Positions 1 through 9,444 of a stretch of DNA of 64,000 nucleotides are shown one piece after another; within the stretch, counting starts at the first letter, position 1, and each line of letters opens with the position of its first letter. Source of the DNA: BPJU01 sp964425225 (GTDB lineage: Bacteria; Planctomycetota; Planctomycetia; Pirellulales; Pirellulaceae); contig CAYRMD010000006.1 of the NCBI GenBank assembly GCA_964425225.1, positions 26,375 to 90,374 of the forward strand. The letters are read 5' to 3'. The position numbers were made by a program, and so were the translations under genes. The notes under the pieces are model-generated. The model saw only the letters and a program-made list of their open reading frames with translations, made no database searches and was not told the DNA's origin.

Positions 1-1
1 G

Positions 2-2320
2 CTTTACGGGGAAGTTCGCGCGGCGATCGAGATTACCTGTATTGATTGCCATGGTTCGGCTTCCGAAAGCGTATTGGAGAAGCTCGATAGAGCCATAACC
101 GAGGGGCGACCGTGGTCGATGCCCACGTCCGGCCCAGCCGCACCGCCGGGTGGCCACAACTTGTTGGCCCTCCGCACGCCGTTCGGAACCAAGCGCTTCG
201 AGGTAGTAATCGACAGCGACGGACGGCGCCGTCTGGTCCAACGTTCGATGGTGGAACCGGATCTGAGCTGGGAGGTTGTGCAGACCAAGGACACTCTGGA
301 TCCGACTAGCCCGCATTACAATGTTCTGTCCCACATCGCCAAAACAGTACGATGGGATACCGATGGCCGCATGACGTGGGGCGGCGATCCGAGACAATGT
401 GCCCACCAAGATACGCGCATCAATTGCATCGCCTGTCACTCATCGTGGAACCCCAGTTGTTTCGGATGCCATTTGCCGCAGCGTGCCAACCGGAAAGTCC
501 CGACCTTGCACAACTTGGGCGACGTCTCTCGTAACCTGGTGTCGTACAACTTCCAAACGCTGCGCGATGATGTGTACATGCTGGCCCATGATGGCAACGT
601 GACGGGGAACCGAATCGGCCCTGTCCGTTCGGCATGCGCCATCCATGTCAGTTCGTATAACCAAAATCGGGAAAACATTTACATCCAGCAGCAGACGATT
701 TCTGCCGAGGGCTTAAGCGGAATTGCCTTTAGCACCAACGTGCCGCACACCGTCCGCGGCGGCAACGGATTGGAATATGAGACGGGGCAGTTTCGTCCAG
801 GAATCTACGAAACCAAAATGTGCACCGACTGCCATTTGTCCGAGCATAACGACAATAACGCTATCCTGGCCCAACTTTTCATGCTGGGTACCGGCTACAC
901 CAACTTCATTGGCCGCTACTGTTGGGTAGCCGCCGGCGAGCATGGTTTGGAAGCCGTCGTTGTGACGGAAGCCGAAGAACCGCAGGCAGTGATCGGAAGT
1001 ACGTTGCATGCTCTGGCGTATCCGGACTACTATCGCAAACATGTGGAACGCGGACGCATCTTGGAGCATGCGCACGAGCATCCTGGACGCGACATTCTGG
1101 AAACTCTGTTGCCCGAGTACCGCCATCCAGAAGTGTTACATGTACAAGCGCGGGGCGAATACTTGTACGCAGCTTGTGGAACCGCGGGACTCCGCGTATT
1201 CGACATCGCTTTCATTGATCACAAGGGTTTTTCCGAACGTATCATTACCGCCCCAGTTTCACCATTAGGTCAGCGATTTTACGCCCGCACCAAGTATGCT
1301 ACTTACGTGGCCGCACCTTCGACGACAGCACCGGATCCAACGCGCACCCACCGGCCGGAAAATCATGAACCAACGGTTCATCCGCTGTACGCCTATCTGT
1401 ACGTGGCGGATAAGTATGAAGGAGTCGTGTTGGTAGGAGCCGGTACGCTATTGGATGGCAATCCGTTGAACAACTTTTTAGAGAGGGCGTTGACCTACAA
1501 CCCGAACGGTTTACTCGCTGGGGCTCGCCATATCGCGTTTGTCGGCACCTTAGCATACATCTGTTGCGATGCCGGATTGGCCATTGTCGATTTCGGTCAA
1601 CCAACCGAGCCACAACTGGTCCACATCCTTGGGGCTCCCCACCTTGATGGGCCGCGTGCCACAGCCGTGCAGTTCCGTTACGCGTTTGTCTGCGACCGGC
1701 AAGGCGTAAAAGTTCTGGACATTACCGATCCGCGACAACCGCGCCCGGTGTCACAGGTTGATTTGCCCGAGGCGCATTCGGTCTACGTCGCGCGAACGTA
1801 TGCTTACGTAGCAGCAGGACCTATGGGACTGGTGATTTTAGACATAACGAACCCCGAAAAACCATTGCTGGATCAGGTCTTCGATGCCGACGGGCAACTC
1901 AACGACGCACGCGACGTACAGTTAGGTATTACCAATGTGAGCCTATTTGCGTACGTAGCCGACGGCAAGAACGGTTTGCGGGTGGTACAGTTGACGTCGG
2001 CTGAGACACCGGGAAACGATGGATTCAGTCCTCGCCCGACTCCACGCTTGATCGCTACCTATCGGATGCGTCATGGAGCTGAAGCTTTGGCCGTTTCCCG
2101 GGGCGTGGATCGAGACCGAGCGGTAGACGAGTCGGGAAATCAGCTCTCGGTGTTCGGTCGCGTCGGTGCACGACCGCTGTCGCTCGAAGAACGCCGCCGG
2201 ATGTATTTGTTGCCCGATCGTCGCGTTTGGCGGGTCAGTGACAACCCGTTCAATAGCCGCTTCTATAACTTCCCTCCTGAATTGGCTCGCTTGCCTCAAT
2301 TCCAACGGTTTGTTCGCTGA
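2..2320 (+). CDS. Multihaem c-type cytochrome with LVIVD repeats, 5'-truncated by the window edge
   Basis: The reading frame is open from base 2 with no start in view, so the true start lies upstream. At least four CxxCH haem-binding motifs are visible: CIDCH just inside the edge (about bases 38-52), then CIACH, CFGCH and CTDCH. The C-terminal half carries repeated beta-strand units of the type LRVFDI, LAIVDFG, VKVLDITDPRQP and LVILDITNPEKP, which are LVIVD repeats expected to form a beta-propeller. CxxCH haems are attached outside the cytoplasmic membrane, so the protein should be periplasmic or surface-bound and act in electron transfer. The signal peptide would be in the missing part. The substrate is not predictable. 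No partner gene follows; a 1.5-kb gap does. Confidence 0.85.
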   Translation, partial: LYGEVRAAIEITCIDCHGSASESVLEKLDRAITEGRPWSMPTSGPAAPPGGHNLLALRTPFGTKRFEVVIDSDGRRRLVQRSMVEPDLSWEVVQTKDTLDPTSPHYNVLSHIAKTVRWDTDGRMTWGGDPRQCAHQDTRINCIACHSSWNPSCFGCHLPQRANRKVPTLHNLGDVSRNLVSYNFQTLRDDVYMLAHDGNVTGNRIGPVRSACAIHVSSYNQNRENIYIQQQTISAEGLSGIAFSTNVPHTVRGGNGLEYETGQFRPGIYETKMCTDCHLSEHNDNNAILAQLFMLGTGYTNFIGRYCWVAAGEHGLEAVVVTEAEEPQAVIGSTLHALAYPDYYRKHVERGRILEHAHEHPGRDILETLLPEYRHPEVLHVQARGEYLYAACGTAGLRVFDIAFIDHKGFSERIITAPVSPLGQRFYARTKYATYVAAPSTTAPDPTRTHRPENHEPTVHPLYAYLYVADKYEGVVLVGAGTLLDGNPLNNFLERALTYNPNGLLAGARHIAFVGTLAYICCDAGLAIVDFGQPTEPQLVHILGAPHLDGPRATAVQFRYAFVCDRQGVKVLDITDPRQPRPVSQVDLPEAHSVYVARTYAYVAAGPMGLVILDITNPEKPLLDQVFDADGQLNDARDVQLGITNVSLFAYVADGKNGLRVVQLTSAETPGNDGFSPRPTPRLIATYRMRHGAEALAVSRGVDRDRAVDESGNQLSVFGRVGARPLSLEERRRMYLLPDRRVWRVSDNPFNSRFYNFPPELARLPQFQRFVR

Positions 2321-3823
2321 GCGAGCAACGCTGCATAACATAGGTGTGCACCGACCGATTGTTCATTTGTGATTTAAACCACCGAGACAGCGTATCTGGG
2401 CAGTGTATTTCCAGGCGTGAAAAGCGACGGATCCCGCGTGATCCCTAACGCATTGCACGGCGCTGTCGCGGTCACTGCGTCGGGGCGACCCCACGCGTCC
2501 GCCTCTGGGTCCTATATGCTCGCCCCCGAATAGAAACGGTGACACACTCCTACGTGTGCCGCACAGTTCACAGTTCCGCGGCTAGGAGAATTTGGCATAC
2601 CTTCGACCCTGCTGGATGGATTTTTCAAATTGGGTCGAATTCCCGTCACCCACCGTTGTAATGCCAGGTTCGACCTACCCAACGGAAACGGAACTTTACA
2701 CCGGCGCATGCCAGAAACACACGAAAGACGCCACGGCTTGCGTGCGCAATCGACGTAGCGAGAGCAAAGCGTTGCTGCACTTCAGTATTGCGGCCAGCAC
2801 ATTCGCCCCCGGAACGGGTTTTGGGGCCTTGCTGTGTTCTACTGGACGGCATCGTGCCTTGTAGTAAAAGGACGTGCCTGGCATGTTGCATGGATAATTG
2901 GGAGGTCGAACTGCCGGCAAGTGAACTTCGTAAACGCTACCTCGTTGGACCGCCGGAACCGCGCCGATCGCCATGGCACACCTGCCGCCTGTGTCTCCGA
3001 ACCAGCGGAAAAACCGTTCCAAATGTGTTCCGATGGGACTGCGGCGAGGCATGCCATATCCCGACACCGACTTGAGTCAAAGCGTTTCTGCTCCGACCGC
3101 CCTGATTGGATCTTTCCACCGGTCACCCCGTTTGGCCGCGATCGTATCTGTTAGTGCCACCGCGGTGCCAGAATGCTGGCCACGGCAGGTGCCACGAAGT
3201 CCGGCAGGACAATCAATAGGGGAACGTAAGGACGTGCCGCTATTATTTTCACCTCCCGCTGTTTGCCGCGGGTACCCCCGGGGCTCGCCCCCAGTGCTCC
3301 GTTATAATATCCATCGCGAGACGCTTTAGACCGTATCAGTTCAACGCACGCTGGTCAAAGAGAGCCCTCGCCCCAACGGCCGCTATGCGATTGCGGGGCC
3401 AAGACATTTCAGGTCGATCTAACCTATTTTTGATATCAATCGACGCGCCCACTACGTCCCATGCTGCATCTAGCGACTGAGAAAAGGCGAAAACAGCGGG
3501 TAGCTTGCTGCATTAAGAGTAGGTCCTACACACAATGGAGAACCGCACGCGACGAGGCCCCTGCAGGAAAGTTCAACACGATTCAGTGCAAACATTACTG
3601 CAAAACCCGGGACAGGACGGGAGCGTCCACTGAGGAGCAATTCGATTTCGAGGAGCAGTGGGCACCCATGCGCATGGAAACGACACGCACCGAACGCGGT
3701 GTCGTATAGTGCTTACTCAGGAGGATGTCTCATTATTCACTTAATCTGCAAAAGCAAAAGCAGCGATTCGGTGGGCTCTTGCCTGTCGATTAGCTGAATA
3801 ACTGGACTAGCAAAACGATCGTT
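2321..3823. other. 1.5-kb gap without a recognisable gene
   Basis: The open frames here are short, overlap on both strands and show no familiar motif or convincing ribosome-binding site. No tRNA-like or terminator-like structure was recognised. It may be decayed sequence, since a clear pseudogene begins at its right edge. Confidence 0.6.
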
Positions 3824-4870
3824 ATGGCGACGATCGTATTGATATCTTTTGCAAGTAAGAAACTCTCTTATAGGGCACCGGCGAGAGATCTGTGTGTTAG
3901 TGCACTTTTCCGCGCCGCTTTGCAATATGCTCAAATGGTATCGCCAAACAGGATTCTCATTCGTTCGGCAGAGTGTGGATTGGTTAGACCTGCTGATGAA
4001 ATAGAGCCACATAACATCACGGTGCAAGATTTGCCAGTCCGACCTCGAAAGGAGTGGGCCCGTAAGGTACTTCGTGCATTGCGCAGATACTGTGATTTAG
4101 ATTCAGACGATTTTGTTATTTTGGCGGGGCGCATTTATCGAGAGCACCTACTTCCCCGTCTGAAGTCGTACGACATACCGTTGAACAGGCTCTCCATTGG
4201 ACGACAATTGCAATATCTTGCCCAGATTGTGCGAAAACGAGACATCTGTGACGAACCCCATCAGCTCTTCCCATCCTTGTTTCGGCCGTGTTTCCCATTC
4301 ACGACGGACCACATACGGCGCAACGGCATCTATATCTTGTTCGACGATCGAGAACATGCCCACGGAGTAGATAAAACTGTGCGTTGTTGCGCACACCGGA
4401 CCAAATCAATTATCTTTTCGCTCAAAGCAGCATTTCGTTGAAGTGAATAAGGATCGCAGTACCTTTCGTAAGAATGTGGGGCGAGCTCTGTTAAACCGGG
4501 CCAATAGTCCTTTTCCGGAGCAATGGGACTGGGCCTTGACAACGCGGTAAGCGAAACAACGTCGGGGGGGCCGAGTGTTAATACGGATCGGCAACGCGCT
4601 GCGGACGTAGAGGTGTCGAACTATATACGAAAGTACTTCTCATTTGTTTGTTTTCAAGTGGACGACAAAGATCAGCAGTTGAATCTGGAGAAAAAACAAA
4701 TCGCAACAATTTCTTTATGTCCTAAGTGCAAGCCGTCCGCAAATTGGTTGGGATTGCATTCCCCGATAAGGAAGATTCGAGAAACCGGACTCTGTTTAGT
4801 GAATGCACTGTACGGCGACCCGCCTACTCTTCACAGCATTGAGATGCTTCGCAGAACGTCGAGAGGCTAG
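3824..4870 (+). pseudogene. Broken DUF6884 - GIY-YIG-type gene (two frame breaks)
   Basis: The N-terminal 180 or so residues (from MATIVLIS, with SKKLSYRAPARDLCVS and RKEWARKVL) look like a DUF6884 domain, and GIYILFDDRE near 4320 starts a GIY-YIG-like domain. The frame then fails. Homologous-looking sequence continues in another frame from about 4383 (VVAHTGPNQL, then FRKNVGRALLNRANSPFPEQWDW, ending at a stop near 4552). It returns to the first frame at about 4555-4870 (VSNYIRKYFSFVCFQVDDK, LEKKQIATISLC, NWLGLHSPIRKIRETGL). Together these rebuild one protein of roughly 345 residues interrupted by a shift near 4383 and a stop or shift near 4550. The family's function is not established; GIY-YIG folds are often nucleases. 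Sequencing error could explain one break but is less likely for two. Confidence 0.8.
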
Positions 4871-5199
4871 CCACAGATTGCACCTAACAGGCTGCAAGTG
4901 CCAGTGAGCGAACCGATTCCGTGGCGATACGGGGACGATATTCAATAACTCAAACGTGCACTACACCGCACACCAGACGAACGTTGAGCTCGGCGGCAAC
5001 CATGACGCAGTCTGTCCTTAATAGCTGCCGATTTCGCAAACACTTTCAGTGCAATACGGCTAACTGGTGCAGAGGTTCGGTTATTCTGCTACCACGACTG
5101 GCATGGTCTTGAGTTTTCACTATGCTTACCGGTTGTAACGTTCGCGGCTGCCCACACGGTTTTTCGAGAGTCGCCAAACACATGAGCAGGAAGATGGCT
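4871..5199. other. Gap between the pseudogene and the hydrolase
   Basis: No gene, RNA or repeat recognised. It holds the leader of the downstream hydrolase. Confidence 0.5.
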
Positions 5200-6414
5200 A
5201 TGAAAAGGAACCACCCGTTATATTTCGCAGGTTTGATAACCGCCGTATTATGGCTCAGTCCATTTATCGCAGCTTTCAAGCTCTCAGCACACGATGATTT
5301 ACCGAAAAGCGACCCCCAAGCGTTAGGGTTCCATCCAGCGCGCTTGTCAGCCATTCGGCAACGCATGCAGAGTTTTGTGGACCAAGGGCAAGCTGCAGGA
5401 ATTGTGACTCTGTTGGCCCGAAATGGTCATGTGGTGGACCTGAGTGCTGTGGGGTTTCAAGATTGGGAAAACCGGCAACCCATGCAGGCTGACTCGCTAT
5501 TCCCGATCGCATCCATGACCAAGCCAATCACAGCGACGGGTATGATGATTTTGATCGACGAAGGAAAAGTCAAACTTGATGATCCCATTAGTCACTACAT
5601 ACCCGCGTTTCGACAAACCCGTTTGGTCGATGGCTCGCCGCCTCGCCGTGAGATTACGGTTCGAGATTGCTTGACGCATACCTCTGGTATTGTGGGGGAT
5701 CAGCGCACCAGCGGAAGTTTGGCGGATACGGTCGAACAAATCGCTCGGCGTCCGTTGGCCTTCCACCCAGGAGAACGTTGGGCGTACAGCCCGGGCTTGA
5801 CCATCATCGGAAGAATTATCGAGCTTGTGTCTGGCGAACCTTATGAGCGTTTCCTGGAACGCCGTATCTTTCAACCGCTGGGTATGCACGACACAACTTT
5901 TCGGCCCAGCAAAGAGCAACAGGCCCGACTCGCTCGCCTGTACAAGCCTGGCCCGGAACCCGGGTCGCTCGCTCCTGCCACCCATTGGATCAACGACCTA
6001 TCCGAAGATCGAACGGCAAATCCCTCCGCCGGACTTTTCTCAACGGCCCGGGACCTATTCCGTTTTTACCAGATGATTCTCGACGGCGGACAATGGAAAG
6101 ATCAACGCATCCTATCCCGTGACTCGGTGCACCAAATGGTGCGACTACAAACCGGAGAACTGATGACCGGCTTTACGCCCGGCAATGGGTGGGGTTTAGG
6201 TTGGTGTGTAGTGCGAGAGCCTCAAGGCGTTACGGCTATGTTGATCCCTGGTACATTTGGGCACGGCGGAGCGTTCGGAACCCAAGGTTGGGTAGATCCA
6301 GAGCGCCGTATGATATTCGTATTGCTCGTAGCGCGAACGGAATTCGGTAACTCAGATGCATCGGAGATTCGCGCTGAGTTCCAACGGCTGGCCGTAGAAG
6401 CCCTAGGGCCGTAA
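5200..6414 (+). CDS. Secreted serine beta-lactamase-like hydrolase (beta-lactamase/transpeptidase family)
   Basis: A penicillin-binding-protein-like serine hydrolase of about 404 residues. The class C/esterase signature SMTK is seen at about S105-K108 and supplies the nucleophile and general base. A Tyr-Ser pair follows at about Y196 in WAYSPG, where many relatives have Y-x-N, and HGGAFGTQGW near the C-terminus is the HGG equivalent of the KTG box. The frame is open from 5122, but ATG 5200 is preferred: AGGAAG lies 7 bases upstream and a signal-like segment follows (MKRNHPLYFAGLITAVLW). Relatives include esterases, D-aminopeptidases and beta-lactamases, so the substrate is open. It stands alone. 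Confidence 0.85.
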   Translation: MKRNHPLYFAGLITAVLWLSPFIAAFKLSAHDDLPKSDPQALGFHPARLSAIRQRMQSFVDQGQAAGIVTLLARNGHVVDLSAVGFQDWENRQPMQADSLFPIASMTKPITATGMMILIDEGKVKLDDPISHYIPAFRQTRLVDGSPPRREITVRDCLTHTSGIVGDQRTSGSLADTVEQIARRPLAFHPGERWAYSPGLTIIGRIIELVSGEPYERFLERRIFQPLGMHDTTFRPSKEQQARLARLYKPGPEPGSLAPATHWINDLSEDRTANPSAGLFSTARDLFRFYQMILDGGQWKDQRILSRDSVHQMVRLQTGELMTGFTPGNGWGLGWCVVREPQGVTAMLIPGTFGHGGAFGTQGWVDPERRMIFVLLVARTEFGNSDASEIRAEFQRLAVEALGP

Positions 6415-6615
6415 GAATACCGGATAACCTCAGAGCAGCGCGATTCCTTATCGCTATAGGTATCTTGAGGTTGGTGTTGGCCAAGTAAACTACTGGTCCA
6501 ATACATGGGTTGGGCAAAGCCAAAGGACCAGCAGGCCCCCCGCGCTGCGTTATTGCGCCTTTGCTTTAAGTTCTTGTCCGTTGCTGGACGCCTTTTTGAG
6601 CAGCCGCAATCGAGG

Positions 6616-7017
6616 CTATGCTTCACTGGTTGAATCGGCAGGTGGATGTAAGTGGATCTCGGGAATTAGTTCAGGAATCAGTTCGCCACGGGGTTCCGGA
6701 TCATTCGGGTCGATGATCGGGCGGCAACAGCGTTCCATAGTTTCCAGAAATAGCTGGACATCGAGCCCCTGATGCGTGGGCAGGTAAGCTTCTAGGTACT
6801 TGCGCGACGAGTAGTAGAGTTTCCGCGCCCCACGATAATTCCCGTTACCGAAATGGTGAAGGCACACGGCGGCTTGGATCAGCCCCTGATAAAAAGTCCG
6901 GTCTGGGCCTTGGTAGTCAGCCCACAATTCTTCCCATGCTTCGTGCGCCTCGAAGAACTCGCATCGGTTAAAATACTCAATGCCGCGTAGATAGAGCGGA
7001 TCGTATTGGCCGGCCAT
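6616..7017 (-). CDS. DUF309 domain protein
   Basis: A 133-residue helical protein with the DUF309 hallmark FFEAHEAWEELW (HExxExxW-like) followed by YQGLIQAAVCLHHFGNGNYRGA and a C-terminal helix pair. The length fits the family. It looks cytosolic, with no signal peptide or membrane segment. DUF309 proteins are widespread in bacteria and have no established function; the His/Glu pattern suggests metal binding but that is inference. It is divergent from nth. Confidence 0.85.
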   Translation of the reverse strand: MAGQYDPLYLRGIEYFNRCEFFEAHEAWEELWADYQGPDRTFYQGLIQAAVCLHHFGNGNYRGARKLYYSSRKYLEAYLPTHQGLDVQLFLETMERCCRPIIDPNDPEPRGELIPELIPEIHLHPPADSTSEA

Positions 7018-7230
7018 CTGGCGGCTCCTTTGCCCATGGAAAGTCCTCTCGTCCTTTGGAACTTTCTAGACTGTCGGATGGATCGTGGCTAGGGGGACTG
7101 CTCGAGTTGTGGTATAACTTGGCCGCGGTTATTGGCCCTGCAGGCCCATTGGGGTTTGGGCATCGGGATTCGGTGCGGGCGTTCAGTCCGCGGACGCCAA
7201 AACGGGGACTTACCGACTCAAGGAGCAGCT

Positions 7231-8019
7231 ATGGCTAAGCAAAGGCAAGCAACACGATCTAAAAGCAAGCCATCATCGAAATCCAGCAAGAAGCCCTCCC
7301 CGAGTGATGCCGCGTTACACGAGCGTGCTCGACAAATCGTACGGCTTTTAAATCAGGCATACCCGGGAGCCACCTGTGCTCTTCGGCACCGGAATGCGTA
7401 TGAGCTGCTGGTAGCTACCATTCTTTCGGCTCAATGCACCGATGAACGCGTCAATATGGTCACTCCGGCACTATTCGCACGGTTCCCGGATGCTCAGGCC
7501 ATGGCACAGGCCCCTCGAGCCGAATTGGAGCGAATGATTCAAAGCACGGGCTTTTTCCGAGCCAAGGCTAAGAGCATCCAGGAATGTTGCCAGCGGTTGG
7601 TCGAACATTATCACGGGCAAGTACCTGCTGATATCGACGCTCTGGTGAAGCTACCCGGTATTGGCCGTAAAACGGCTAATGTAGTGCTAGGAACCGCATA
7701 CGGACTGCCTACCGGAATCGTTGTCGACACGCATGTGGCGCGCATCGCTCGACGACTGGGGCTCTCGACCCAGAAGGATCCCAATAAAATCGAACAAGAT
7801 CTGATGACGCTTATTCCCAAAGAGTCCTGGATCGACTTTTCTCACCAGTTGATCCACCATGGTCGACGGATATGCAAAGCACGCCGACCGTTGTGTGGCC
7901 AGTGCCCCTTGGAGAGCGTTTGCGCAAAAATTGGCGTGGAAGGTTCTGCTGCGACGCCCGAGATACCCGCACGCGAAACGTCCCGTTCGTCGAAGCGTCG
8001 TGTCTTACGCAGCAAGTAA
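7231..8019 (+). CDS. nth: Endonuclease III (DNA glycosylase/AP lyase)
   Basis: Base-excision-repair enzyme that removes oxidised pyrimidines and cleaves at the abasic site. The helix-hairpin-helix LPGIGRKTANVVL carries the catalytic lysine (about K147) and VDTHV the catalytic aspartate (about D166). The [4Fe-4S] loop has the canonical C-x6-C-x2-C-x5-C spacing (about C215, C222, C225, C231). The frame is open from 7132, but ATG 7231 is chosen: AAGGAG sits just upstream and the conserved domain begins after a Lys/Ser-rich tail of about 25 residues, which is longer than in E. coli Nth. The 262-residue length is otherwise normal. dcd follows 119 bases later on the same strand. Confidence 0.96.
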   Translation: MAKQRQATRSKSKPSSKSSKKPSPSDAALHERARQIVRLLNQAYPGATCALRHRNAYELLVATILSAQCTDERVNMVTPALFARFPDAQAMAQAPRAELERMIQSTGFFRAKAKSIQECCQRLVEHYHGQVPADIDALVKLPGIGRKTANVVLGTAYGLPTGIVVDTHVARIARRLGLSTQKDPNKIEQDLMTLIPKESWIDFSHQLIHHGRRICKARRPLCGQCPLESVCAKIGVEGSAATPEIPARETSRSSKRRVLRSK

Positions 8020-8138
8020 GCCTATACGTTGCACGACCGAGGGTAAACTGCTGCCCGTTTTCCGATTCCCGACAAGCGAGGCGAAGGCTTCCCAATAAGA
8101 GCACGCGTGAACTTGATCTGAGGACGCCGAATACCGCC

Positions 8139-8699
8139 ATGATCCTTACCGGCTTAGAAATCCAACAACACTTGGGAACCGATATTATCATCGAGCCTTT
8201 CGACCCGGCTCGATTAAATCCCAACAGCTATAACCTGACGCTACACGACGAATTGTTAGTTTACGAAGAAGTGGTATTAGACATGAAGCGCCCGAATCGA
8301 ATCCGGCGGCTGTCGATTCCGCCGCAGGGGCTGGTTCTGGAGCCGAATCGCATCTATCTAGGGCGCACGGTCGAGTATACCGAAACCCATAACTTGGTAC
8401 CCATGATCGAGGGACGCTCGTCGGTAGGACGGCTCGGACTTTTCGTCCATGTCACAGCCGGAGTTGGCGATATTGGTTACAAAGGGTACTGGACGCTGGA
8501 AATGTTCGCCGCGCAGCCGATTCGCGTTTATCCGTTCGTCGCGATATGTCAAATACTTTATTACAAGCCGCTCGGCGACATACGTGAATACGCTAGTACC
8601 AAATACCAGGATAGCCGGGATGTAATACCAAGTTTATTGCACCGGGAACTGAATTCGCAGGGTGATTTCGAGGACCCGCAACTGACGTTTCCATTTTGA
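8139..8699 (+). CDS. dcd: dCTP deaminase (or dCTP deaminase/dUTPase)
   Basis: Makes dUTP from dCTP for thymidylate synthesis. The 186-residue length fits the family (E. coli Dcd 193). Signature features are LNPNSYNLTL, the nucleotide-binding EGRSSVGRLGLFVH (about residues 91-104) and YWTLEM, which contains the catalytic Glu (about E121). The frame is open well upstream, but that part is non-conserved; MILTGLEIQQHL is the natural N-terminus. No strong ribosome-binding site is visible before ATG 8139. Mono- and bifunctional enzymes cannot be told apart here. Confidence 0.95.
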   Translation: MILTGLEIQQHLGTDIIIEPFDPARLNPNSYNLTLHDELLVYEEVVLDMKRPNRIRRLSIPPQGLVLEPNRIYLGRTVEYTETHNLVPMIEGRSSVGRLGLFVHVTAGVGDIGYKGYWTLEMFAAQPIRVYPFVAICQILYYKPLGDIREYASTKYQDSRDVIPSLLHRELNSQGDFEDPQLTFPF

Positions 8700-9444
8700 C
8701 GCACCAGGATCGGCTCGGACTTTTTTTCACGGCAGTGCGGTGTAGGTCCAAATCGTCTGGCTCGGAAAACCCTTGACTGGAAACACAATTGCTCGTCGGC
8801 GAGTAATCCCACGCGAGGTGGATGCTGGATTGCCGCCCCTACAGAAACTGGATCAGACCAACGTGGTTGGTTTACCGCCGCGGTTGTTCCCCCGCGTCTT
8901 GTGGGCATCGTGGACGGCTGCCTACGTTTGGCCCTATCTTAGCAGCGCGATTGTTTTTTGACCGCGCCACTGCACCCTCGCACCTCCGCATTAAATATTT
9001 TTCCATCCTGCGACCCACCAAATTGCAAAGTTGAGCTGAAGCAATCGCCACTTCAGAGCAGTAACCCAAAGGAAGCTGCTTTCTGCGAAACAACATATGT
9101 TGAGAGATGGGAGCTTCTTCAGAATCCCACACCTTGAATGATGGGAAGTTTTCTTTTGTGAGCGAGAAAGCTCATGTGTGCCTGAACCCGTCTTAACGGG
9201 CGGTGGGCCACGGGGACCGGAAGACGTATCTTTTACATTGAGGCGTCTGCCAGGTTTGTTATGGGGCTGTCACAACGTCTTGACGCTGCCGTCACAACGT
9301 TCGAATAAAAAATCGGCAAATCTCTTGGATTGTCGGTGCAATTTCTGGCATAATAATAGCAATCCGAAAAACGAGCGTCCGGCTTCCGCCTCGTGGTTGG
9401 ACTTTTGGGCGCTGTTTCGTGGAACTCGTTGGTAAGGGTCACAT
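8700..9444. other. Gap with the leader of the Gly/Pro-rich lipoprotein gene
   Basis: No gene or RNA recognised. The right end holds a candidate sigma70-like promoter for the next gene. Confidence 0.5.
9325..9354 (+). promoter_or_regulatory. Candidate promoter of the Gly/Pro-rich lipoprotein gene
   Basis: TTGGAT at 9325-9330, an 18-base spacer and CATAAT at 9349-9354, about 90 bases before the ATG. The -10 box matches the consensus at five of six positions; the -35 is weak. Confidence 0.4.
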
